Shown in pieces: positions 22,784 to 34,500 of a stretch of DNA of 64,000 nt. The notes beneath the pieces were generated by a model that saw nothing but the letters and a program-made list of their open reading frames with translations, ran no database searches and was not told where the DNA came from. Each line of letters begins with the position of its first letter. Within the stretch, counting starts at the first letter, position 1. The DNA is from Protula sp. h YS-2021 (Eukaryota > Annelida > Polychaeta > Sabellida > Serpulidae): NCBI GenBank assembly GCA_949752745.1, contig OX457027.1:86311094-86375093 (forward strand). Reading direction: 5' to 3'. A program made the translations under genes and the position numbers.

Positions 22784-22956
22784 TTGGTATCTATAATTGT
22801 GTTGTGAAAATGAATATATACAAACACGTAACTACATGTTCATTTGTGCTTGGCTGCTTCCATGAGTTGCAGCTTTTGGCTTAGTGGTTAGCACGCTCGC
22901 TTATTAAGCGAAAGGTTCCCAGTTCGAGCCCCGCTTGCGACTCACATATTTTCACC
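22784..22956 (+). mobile_element. tRNA-derived SINE, copy 2
   Basis: About 90% identical to copy 1, 461 bases away and in the same orientation. Both copies share the upstream TTGGTATCT...TGTTGTGAAAATGAA and the tRNA-like core (22864-22943). The intervening DNA contains its own shorter duplications (AAGAAGGGCA, GTGCGGCTATGGGTGG). Confidence 0.6.
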
Positions 22957-22964
22957 ACATAAGC

Positions 22965-23060
22965 CATGATAAGCCATACATCATACGGATTGTTAAAAAC
23001 CCGATTACTCTTTGGTGCAAGAGAAATTTGACATTTAGGTGAAATCTCTCTATCATTTCT
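22965..23060 (-). mobile_element. Internal fragment of MITE family B
   Basis: TTGTTAAAAACCCGATTACTC, given here as TTGTTAAAAACCCGATT, plus TGACATTTAGGTGAAATCTC match in inverse the interior of 34675-35039. Terminal repeats are missing. Confidence 0.6.
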
Positions 23061-23420
23061 TTCATTTTTACGTAGCTCCGAGTCAGCTCTGAGTTGTATA
23101 ATATCGTATATCTCTCTGTCAGAGCTGCGAAGCCTTCCATTGTTCCACTGAAAGAGGCAAAGAAACTTGCACATTTTATAATTTTAGAACTTGTAACGAA
23201 CCTTCTTCATTACTTTAGTTATGTCTGAATGTTATTTTTTACATCAAGTTGATAACAAGTAATGCATTTATGTATATACCATGATTTTTCAACCTGACGG
23301 TTGCAATGAGTTTTAATAAATCTGATTCTGATTCCATCAATAGTTGTCATCATCATATGTTCTGAGGCACGAATCCTGCATACCAGCCCCTATTATTCAA
23401 ACATTTACAGAAAGTTCATG
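23060..23420 (-). repeat. Interspersed repeat copy (family A, inverse)
   Basis: The inverse of the 8275 and 9268 copies: TCTGAGGCACGAATCCTGC, CAAACATTTACAGAAAGTT and ATCGTATATCTCTCTGTCAG. A ~220-base AT-rich insertion separates the two halves. Confidence 0.65.
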
Positions 23421-24842
23421 CCCAATATGCCCTTTTTGTAAAACAGACACAGTTTTTAGTGAGCTGGATACCTTTTGTTTGTTCATAAAAGTGCAGAAAA
23501 GTTAGCTTCCGCACCCAACTGTCAAATGTTTGTTTACATTCTGGCCTTAAAATGTCACGTGACCAAAGTCAAGGTACCGAAAATTTAAATAAAGGGGGTA
23601 TAGTTTATTTGTAAAATATATGCTAAAATAGTTGATGGATGCAGAATTACGTATAAATTTATTTTGTACACCCACAATATTTGACTTTTTATTTTTTATG
23701 TTCTTTTTGAAATATCAATTTAAAAGTTTTTTTTGGTGGATAAGTGCAAAAATTATTGTTACTTTTTCACGTAGTAAAATATGCTCCCTGTAGAACATTG
23801 ATGTTAGGCTCAACTGAGAGGTCTTGACCTGTACAGAACGTGACACGGAAATAATCCATATGTTTGCCAAGTTTTTGAAAGTCCAAGTTCAATCCTCATA
23901 TAAGGCTAACGAAGGGAAATGTGTATCTATGCTAATTCACTGGCGAGTGCTTGCTCAAGTTATTAGAACTCTATCCCAAGAACAACGAAGAATGATATTG
24001 AAACTAAAAATGCCCAAGCCGTTGCCAAAAGTGTCATTATGACTAGCAAAGTCGTCCACGGCCGTAAATTTACATTTTATATTTTACAACATATTACGGT
24101 TAAGGTTACTATTCATAATGTGTAACTGTACATTTTAGATGTCTGTTATATTATCCATTCCTCCCCCTCTTGTTGCTTTTCTCTTTTACTTAGAATATCC
24201 TATTGCTTCAGTCTATAATGCTTAACCTGAAGGTCAGTTTTAAAAATACTTGAATTTGGGGGCGGTAGGGTCCTGCTTGTTTTTCACAAATACTTACTTG
24301 TCAATTTTGCACGATTGTTCTTTTGAACGTTCCCTCTTGAAAAATCACTGAATGGCTGAATGGGAGGCATTTATAATTTTAATGCTTACCAATTTTCACA
24401 ACCGACAGACAATGTCGGTCTGTCGGTCGGTCTGTTATCAAGAGCTTGTTAACACGATAACTTAAAAAATCCTGCAAGGATTTTGATGAAACTTGGTATT
24501 TAGCTTGTATGGAAACACAGATCGGTATTGTAAATGGGCCAGGTTCGTCCAAGGAAAGTGGACCTGCTGGGCTTAGAAAATTTCAACTCTTGATTGACTG
24601 TAGATGTGCAAGAAGTATTTTGCGTGTCATTACGTCCAGCCGTTCGTCTGTGACAGGGTTGTTCTTTGTGTTGCTGCTGGGGCTCGGTTATTTTCACTGA
24701 CAATACATGTTTTAAATGTTTGGCAATGATACCAACCACTTTTCTTAAATTGAACAGCATTATTTGTAATGGATACTTTTTCGATGGTGAACATTTTAGA
24801 AAATTGTATTTTCTAGTCAAGATTTGTTTGTGTGTGTAGAAA
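23421..24842. other. Upstream region of the MOV10-like gene
   Basis: No coding exon recognised. A short copy of the tandem-unit sequence of the pearl-like family lies at about 24395-24600 (CTGTCGGTCGGTCTG, GATCGGTATTGTAAATGGGC). The promoter was not identified. TTTGTGTGTGTAG immediately before the ATG could be a splice acceptor for a 5' UTR exon. Confidence 0.45.
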
Positions 24843-25111
24843 ATGGTTGTTCAGAAGAGAAGGCACGGACGAAAAGTTGTCACAGTTGATCAACATGTCA
24901 AGTTTCCGGAGAAGTTTGTTTCGGATGCTTTGAAGCAAGAACTTGACCAGGCACAGGGTGGCCTTCCGTTTGGTTTTAAAAGGCTTGGCGGGAACTTTGT
25001 TGAATGCAGCATTTGTCAGGTGACACTTACGAGTGATAAAGTTGTAGCAGCACACGGAAATGGCAAGCCGCACTTGATCAGATGTTTGTTTTATGGTTTA
25101 CAGAAGCAGAG
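24843..25111 (+). CDS. MOV10: MOV10-like exon 1
   Basis: Residues 1-89 plus two bases. Basic start ([11 protein letters not shown]), then [18 protein letters not shown] and the zinc finger. An in-frame TAG lies at 24837-24839, so the ATG is the first possible start unless an upstream exon splices in there. Confidence 0.85.
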
Positions 25112-28100
25112 GTATGTATGACGAGATTTGTTGATATCTCAACACATCAACTAATGAGGTGCATAGATTTTTTAGTCCCCCGCCCGGGGACTATTGTTTT
25201 CGGGTCTGTCTGTCCGTTCGTCTGTCCGTCTGTCGACACCTTTTTTGTTAACACACTCAAGCCTACATTTTTCGATCGACTGTTAAGATATTGTATATAT
25301 GGGTAGAACTGGAACGAACAAGGATCGGTATTGTAAATGAGCCATGTCGGCCCAAGGACATTGGCCCAGATGAACTTTTCACAAATTTTCCCAATCCTTA
25401 CTCATTTGAATGAGTTTGTTAACACACTCAAGCCTACATTTCTGGATTGATTGTTGAAATCGTTTACATAAAAGAAGTATTAGAACCAACAAAGGTTGGT
25501 ATTGTAAATGAGTCCTATCGCCCCAAGGACATTAGCCCAGCTGAACTTCAGAAATTTTCACAACCCTTACATACTGGAATGAGTTTGGTAACACACTTAA
25601 GCCTACATTTCTACATCGATTGACAAGATATCTTAACTATAAGTAGTATTGGAACCAGCAAGTGTTGGTATTGTAAATGAGCCATGTCGGTCCAAGGACA
25701 TTGGCCCAGATGAACTTTTCAAATTTTTCCCAATCCTTACTCATTTGAATGAGTTTGTTAACACACTCAAGCCTACATTTCTGGATCGATTGTTGAAATG
25801 TTTTACATATAGGAAGTATTGGAACCAACAAAGGTCGGTATTGTAAATGAGCCCTATCGGCACAAGGACATTGGCCCAGCTGAACTTCAGAAATTTTCAC
25901 AACCCTTACATACTGGAATGAGTTTGGTAACACACTCAAGCCTACATTTCTACATCGATTGACAAGATATTTTAACTATAAGTGGTATTGGAACCAGCAA
26001 GTGTTGGTATTGTAAGTGAGCCACGTCGGCCTGAGGATATTGGCCCATTGGACTTTAAAAATTCACGAATATGATACGAATCGCATAAGGGTTGTAGTCC
26101 AAATTAACAAGATCAAATACTGGGATTGTACGCCGGCGGGGGACATAGTCAGTTTCACTGACCTACTTGTTGTTTTTGGCTTTTAATGCAGACCATAAGA
26201 CAGCAGGCACAAAGTTATTGGCTTTATCTCTTTGCCATTTTGTCAAAAGCCGTTGATTTACTTATCCATATTTTATAGCGTTTAGCCTAGTGTAAAATAT
26301 GCCAAGGTTTGCTTGTTCTCTCGTCAGTTTTGGCCAAAGGGGTGTTGGCATACTATTTGCAGCCATCCGTCTGTGGGCTTGTAGACATGACAAAGTGGGA
26401 ATCACTTCAGCGATCGTATTGTTTTGCCAAGAATTATGTTGGGGAGGATACCATGTGATCGCCGTATTATCGGCCCATTTAAGATTTCAGTCACGTTCTT
26501 TATTAAGAAGTGTAGAAAATGAAAAGAACTAAACTACCATCTCAGATTATTGATCTGTTTTGTATTTAAATGTGTTGCCACAGGAAATACTTGATCGCAG
26601 ACAAAGAAGACATCGTCGTCACCACTGACTACGACGTCGACAATGGCTATATCAAGTATGAAGCTTTGTCTTTTGAGTCAAGTTAAATTCCTTTTTGGGG
26701 ATAGGTGATGGGGCTGTCCATTGAAATTGCCTGCTTTGTTATTTTCTGGTGAGGAGTATTTCTCTTTTCGCATGTAAAAATGCACACCATCCAAAGACTG
26801 TGTTGGGAACTTAACATTTCAAACAAGTATCTACCCTGTTGTCTTTATCTCGTTATCCTTAAAAGACACTGCAAGGAAAGAAAATAAATATAAGGTCATT
26901 GAAGTTTTAACGAAGTGCTAACTAAATGAGACGGTACAAGTCAGTGTGCTTAAAGCGATTGCTAATCAGGTGGTAGCCTTCTAAAAATTTTCTTTCAACA
27001 AGTCACGTGAATTGGTTACCTGTGAGACTCGAAACTTGGCGGCTGACACCTGTTATATTTCATGGTTGACTGATGAGACAATGTGCAGCTTTTGCATGTG
27101 GGTATGCATACTGTTTGACATGCCAGCAGTGGGTGGGTGTGCAGACTGTTTGCAGTGTCGGGCACTGGGTAGCTTTACAGATTGTTGAACTTGTCAGGCA
27201 ATGTTTAGTACTACAAATTGTTTGACATGACAGCAGTGTGTAGCTTTGCAGATTGTTTGGCATGATAGCCAATGTGTGACAGCTGCCAGTCAGTGAAATA
27301 ACAACGTTACATAAAACGGTAATGTGTCTATATACGTTGCAGGTTTTTATTTTGATTTTAATACAGGTTTGACATTGATCCTGAAAAGAAGAAATGCATA
27401 AGTATTCAGATAGAAAATAAATCCGGCACGTCGGTGTATTTGATGAAATGTGTGTTGTTGAAGAACACACGAAACTTTCGCATCTGTCCATATGCAACTA
27501 TTAACGGAATTTTGGAGGTGAAACCAAGTGAGTAAAGTGTGTAATAAGCCAGAAATATTCTTGGTATTTTGTGATAGTTACCTAATGCATACTCTCCAGC
27601 TGGTCGTGGCGAATGGAAACTCTGAGTGGAATCAGTTTAGCGCTTTGCTGAGTCTTCTGCGTTGCCAACTACTTCTGTTCTTTCAACTCCAGTAACTTTA
27701 CAAATCAACAAAGCTTAGCTCGCAGTTGCAAGCATGACAGGCTGGCTTCCTTCGCTGTCGCATATATCAATCAGCATTCCAATTCCAAATTTAAAACTCA
27801 GACTAACGTAGTAATCTTTAAGGGTTAAGTACATCGTACCAATGAAAAGATTTTGGTTGGTGGAGCAACATATTGACAAGCTAACGTAATGTTGTTTTTT
27901 AACTGAAACCTAAAAATTCCAAATGTCGTATAAAATGTTCACATCACGAAGCTTTCATGGTACAACAACAGTTGTATGTAAGATGTGTTATCACAAAATT
28001 TTGGAGAAATATTGAATGGCACCAGCTTGAACCATAGACCATAAGTATTGAACTGCTTGCGGTCCGAACAGTGAAGTTCTTCAACAAGTCATTTTGTTTC

Positions 28101-28451
28101 GGAAAGACCATTCTTAAACACAGGATGTCTGAAATTTGTAGTCTCAAATTGTAATTTTAACACAGGAACAAGCTCCGTCTAACCCGAAAGTATGAACAGG
28201 GATTTATATTCGAACTTTCGAAAAAAACGGGCGATGTGTATTTGCTATTGGATATACGTTCTTAGGAGCACTTACCAGAGAAACCATTGAAATATAAAGT
28301 TAATATATATCATTGCGAAATTAATTCTTGGGCGAGATCATAAATTGGCCAACTAAAGCCTGTGTAATTATATACTTCCGTGAGCGACTGTTGTACAATA
28401 ATATAAACACCTCACAACATGATCGAGGACATCGGCGTACCGAGGGCATTA

Positions 28452-28510
<59 letters not shown>

Positions 28511-31500
28511 GTAGAAATTTATCGTATCTTCGAGTTAAACTCTATTCAGTGACACGTTACAAGCAAGGAAATTAAGAATGTGATATCGCCTGAACTGAAT
28601 CGTACAGAGAATATTTGGGAGGTGGTCGAAAACTGATTCAGCGGCGCGTTATTAACAACACAGCTCGGTCATGTCGCACTGGAGGATGCCAATAGCAGTT
28701 ACCAAGAGGACGAGTTGGACGCCTTATTCGATGACGTCAAGGTGTTACCGGGAATGTCGTGCTAGGCGTTCACTATAAAAGAACTTTTATATGTGAAATT
28801 AAGCATTCACTGTTAGGGCAACCAGCATCAATACACCTAGTCAATCCTGTTGGCGCATATTTCAGTGAGATGATAATTGCTGCATATAACTTGTTATCAT
28901 GAACACAGCAGGGCTCGAAATTAGCTGGGGCCCTGGGGCCCGAGGCCCCATGATTTCTGGCCGGGCCCCACGATTTTCGAGACTTGGGGCCCGGTGGGCC
29001 CCACGATTTTTTCGGAAAGGCCTATGTTAATCATCAAAATAAAAGATTTTTCTTCAACCAAAAATGTACTCATATAGGTAAGTTAGACGTCCTTTCGTTC
29101 ATGGTCCACGGCATTGAAACAAATGAGGATATCAAAGAGGAAATAGGGGTGTGAGAAGAACTCGGTGTCACAATATAATAAAAACAATAGAAAGACAAAC
29201 TGAAGACAATTGTATCATGTATACGAATAGTTAAGAAAAATAAATTACTTTTTATGGGAATATTGTGATTTTTCGAATATATACCCTAAATCTATCCGGG
29301 CCCCAGGATTTTCGGCCGGGCCCCAAGAAATCTGGACCTTGGGGCCCGGAGGGCCTCAAGGTAAAAATGGTTAATTTCGAGCCCTGACACAGTATTGCTA
29401 TTGATGGGCTTGCAATTTGCTATTATCAAAGTCACATTTTAGGAAACACACAGCACGTTTGGGGTACAGTTGGAGAAAATTTAACAGGTTTCAAAAGAAT
29501 TGTTTCCCATTCTTTTCGACATAAAATTCGTGTTAATATTTTTTTCTAAGTTACCCAAACTTTCTCCACATTCCTGGATAAAACCTTCGAGAAGGTGTTT
29601 AGTAACAGTTTAGCTTTATATTGTGAAGTCAACGCCGAGCCACTGTCACCATGAAGTAGTTGTAGCATTGGCCTGTCAGTGCAAGTTATAAATTCTCTGA
29701 AAATGACACATGTATAAATTCATTGTTATCTAGAAAAGATCTTTATCAAAACTTAGGTTTTGTCAAACTAAAGTTCTTTCAGTTTTTTTATACTCTGGAT
29801 TCTTTTAACTCCTTTAGCCTGGCAATATTTGATTTCAATCAGGTGACCCAGCTGAAATTAAAGTCAACGTACATGCGCGCTACATTGGACGGAATAATTG
29901 TCCAATCGCATTTATGTTTACGGATGATGTTAAGAATGGCCGTCGTATACATATTGTCAGGTATGTACTTCAATAACACCTGGCTGAATTTTGGAACAAA
30001 CATTAAATCCCTTCCAAACACCCATCTCTGCTTAAATGCTTCCATCTTACCAAAACATGCTCACTACCCGCACGAAACTTGCACATAAAAAATAATGTAT
30101 CTTATACTATCACATATATACTAGTTTGATAATATTGGTATGTGTACGCTTTATTATGCATTAGTATGTTTTCTTTTTCAAGTCTGACACAATATAACCC
30201 GCTAAGGGTCGGTCGTGTCGTTAAACAAATCATTTAACTAACTTTACCTTCTTTTTCAAGTGTACGAGTTGATGGTTATCTTTGTGTTTTTCGGCTTCCC
30301 AAAACATGTTTGTATATGCTTTAGTATATTTTTGTGTGCTTTTGTGCGAATTAGAACGCTTCTGTCTGCACAGAACAAAATATAAGTGTATAGTTACCAT
30401 AGCAACTAAGAATGAACCAATCAGGTCCCATCTGGAAAATTCGAAATTTATCAAGTCGCCGCAACAAGCCCAAATCCATAACAATGATTAAGTGATGAAT
30501 GAAAAAGAATTAAATGGGTTTGGTTCATGAGTTAGGATGAAACTATCAGCTTTACGTTGTAGACGACTGATGCAAGATTGCACAAAAAACGGAGATTTTG
30601 GGTAGAAGGGGGGAGGGGAGGAATTCACGCGTATGCAGATGAGACTAAGTCGTCCACATGTGAGATCATCGAATAACACGTGAAATGGTTTGCTTCTGTA
30701 TGCTTTATATGTTTAAATTTGCTTCCGACGCAAGTCTGAACAGAAAAAAACATACAAAAACATACAAAACCGAACTAAACCATATAAAAGCAAGTAACTT
30801 CTTATTTGCAGTAGTATGCACTTTACTTAATTTGCATACAAATTTCAAATAAGATAGTGTACGATGTTAGAAAGAAGTTTTGTACAAAAACATACAAGAT
30901 TTTATACCATATAGGATATCCATACGACGGCGTATAGTGAACAATTTTTGTCGTTTGTTATTGCTTAGCGATAATTGAACATAACAAAGTATTTGCATAT
31001 TAATTTTTTCGTTGTCCAGTGTTGGTTGTTTCGTGAGTTTGGTTAAAATGTATTCAAATGAAACAGCGTAACCTGCAACCAACTTTGAAACCCTTCAGAT
31101 GTCGCCGGGAAAAAAATAAGAAAAGCTGGGCGTGGTGTATGTTTAAGGACCTCCTGTTGGTATCTATTGAATTGAATTGAAAGTTGCTTTCGACGAACAC
31201 CCGTTCACCATAACTTAAATAGAAATACTGTTTAAATTTCCATGCAATCACTAGTATTTCTGTAGGCTGGCTAGTGATTTGATTTTTGTATGTTACAATT
31301 TCATTTTACGACGTCGGATTTTGAAGTTGAAGTTTTAACCATAGCATTCTAGTATGACACAAAATATTACCCAGAAGTCCTGTACCATGCCAATAGATAT
31401 TCTAACCACTTATAAATTGGAAGCAGTTCTTCATCTGAAACATGTATGACATTCTCGTCATTGCTACTTGATCTGTTTTGAGTATTTAAATACGAAATTA

Positions 31501-34500
31501 TATTGTTATTTATACAGGTATATAAGTGCATGCTGCACGAACGATTTCATCAAACAGTTGCAGCCGAAGGCACCCTACAGAGCACCGCCAAAGGCGGCTC
31601 GAAGAGAGATAGCTTTGGAAGTAATCGAGGGTCTTAAGCCTCCAGGGTAACTCGTTGAAAGTCATTTCGATTGTTAATTGATACAAACACCGCATTATTT
31701 AAACTAAGAATTGTGAATCAGATATGAGATAGACTTGCGATAAATCAAGGTTTTTCTTTTTTTCGCCTTTTCGTCTCGGGTTGTGAAGACGTTCGAAGAA
31801 CTGGTTAATTTTACCCGAGTTTTCGTATTTCACATTTAATAACCAATGTAGAATAAAGAAATTATAGCCACAGGTTACTGGAGAACTTGTTTAGAAACTG
31901 CAGTAATTAAACCAAGTTTGAAGAGAACCAGTAAAAGTATCCAGTAAGAAACCACCTTATGTCACTTAACCAGTGGCAGTCATTCCACGACGAATCAGAA
32001 AGAAATATTCGACACTCAATGTGAAACCTGTGAACAAAACGCAACCTCTTAAAACTATTAAATTCAAACTCCACGAAGAAAAGAAGAATTTCCGTTAACT
32101 TCTCTGTAAACTGCTGTTTCTCAATATGAGTTAAGTGAAGTCCTAACTGGCTGCCGTGATTGAGTCGCAGGATCCCATACTGTCTTTGTTACATATTTTC
32201 ACTGCCTATTGATGGAAACCCTAATGCTCTTCTGCGTTTGGTATCAAGAGTAAAAACTTGATATCTTGAAGAAGCGAGAATACATCCTTCTCTTTTCGTA
32301 AAACCATATGGTGAATCTCTATTTATTCCAAACAAATTTCACCTTTCGGGAGCACAAAGCCTGTCAATTTTTTGCACGGACGGTTCTGTTGTCCTAGAAA
32401 AAGTATATCTTGAAAGTAAACCTTACGGACGGATATTCTATATTTTCTGGAGAAATTAGAGCCATTCATATAGTCAAGATTTGATTCTACCGTCTTCGTC
32501 CCGTTTTTGCTCCCATTTTCTTTCCTTTCTGAGCACTTTTTTTTAAAGAGGAAATATGGTAATTGGGACAGCTATGAAAATGCATATTTTTCGAGCATGT
32601 ACGCCAGAACCACAAATAATTGGGAACTTAGAAATAGCAAACGCCCTAATCGTAGACAGGCGGTAGTGTGGAAGTAATAAAGGGAATAGCAAGCTGGAGT
32701 AAGTCATGGTTGGTCGTAAACTTTTCTCCTTAAGTAATGTTCGGGCAATGTGTATAATATACAGAGCCAGAATAGGACAACGTGTATCAGACACAGCTTC
32801 AGATTCTCCGACGATCACCCGCCAATGACTGAATAATTAAAACAGTGACAACAGTCAGAAACGATCACGGATTTCAAATTTTGTACTGTAAATAAACGTC
32901 ATTGCAGAGTTGATTGTGCAAAAGAATCTTTTTGATTAAACACATTAAGCATAACTTAATATCATAACCCATAATACATTTTATTTGAAAAAAAAACAAC
33001 CTTTATTAATTTAACCAGAATCTGTTTATATTTTTAGCATGTCAGTGTGTACACCGTTTTATACCACAGGAGATCTTAACTTAAGTATTTTCTGTCTAGT
33101 CATTAACTAGTAAAGATACATTGTAACCTTTATTGACCTTGTCATTTAAAGTCTATACAACCAACATAGAAGTTTTAGTAATAACACCGTATTATTTACA
33201 ATAAAAATTCTGAAGCAAATAAGAGACCAGATATACTTTGGGAGGTTATTGCGGAATAGATTGCCGATAAATCGAATGTCACAGAAGTCGAAACTTTTTC
33301 ATTGTTTCATCATTTTAGGTTGCAGACTGTATAAACAATTTATTTTCTTGCCTTAGAAGTAGTAAAACATGAACAAAATGGAAAATATAATTAAATTTTT
33401 GAAAATACAAATTTCGATAGGTTATTCAACACTGAACAACCGACATTTTAATAAACAGCCAAATATAAACTCAGTATTACTGATTTGTATAATATTTGAA
33501 TTATCGGTAGTTTATATTTTGTAGTTATGTATAACAGTATTTATTAACGCGTTTAACCGGAACTTCTATACTATGAAACGAGATGGTTTTAAAAGTAAAT
33601 ATGATAAGTGCGACTTCATTCTTAAGCATCAGTATCAAATTTTGTTTAAATGAGATATAATGTGAAGCTGTATTAAAAGCTCCATGATACTGGAATAAAG
33701 CGACAAAATAAAAAAAAAAATGATCAAACCTGTGAGCTTGATGTGATGGTGCACAATCTGTATGTACAATATCTGTATGTACAGTATCTGTATGTACAGT
33801 ATTAGTATGTACAGTATCTGTATGTACAGCATTAGTATGTACGGTATCTGTATGTACAGTATACGTATGTACAGTATCTATCTGTATGTACAATATCTGT
33901 ATGTACAGTATTAGTATGTACAGTATCTGTATGTACAATATATGTGTGTACAGTATCAGTATGTACAGTATCTGTGTGCACCAAACAGACTTTGAACAGG
34001 AAACGGAATATTAATGTTTGGTGTGATACACACGAAAGGACAATGGTGAAATTTTTACACAATTCTGTCTACTGAACATAAGAGGAAAATAACACTGTGG
34101 GGGCGGGGGATTTTAGGCGCATTTATCGCTAGAAAACCCCAGTCCAATGTATCCTTCCTTTCATCGTGCAGGGCGTCAGAGGGCGGGTTGGAGCGCGACG
34201 TAGAGCTGAAAGACTACCGTATTCCTGCGCACGTAACCAGCCTTATGAACAGAGGACTCAACGCGGACGATCCTGAGGGACTGAATGAAGCTACATGCAA
34301 GAAACACAAGCTCTTCAGGTACGACACCTTTTACTGGGTGAAAGTATACGCGAGAAACAGGGAAAGTTCTCTCATTAAAATAGTTTTCTCATTAAAATAT
34401 ATGGGATAATGGCATAAATCGTTACAAGAAAAGTTTTCTATGAAAATCGGCTATGCAGTTGATCCGTATAGACTGCTTGGGTATGTACTATGGGAACCTT

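Noticed and set aside
9751..24842. Bidirectional promoter between the divergent Artemis-like and MOV10-like genes
   Set aside because: The start codons are 15 kb apart with several mobile elements between them.
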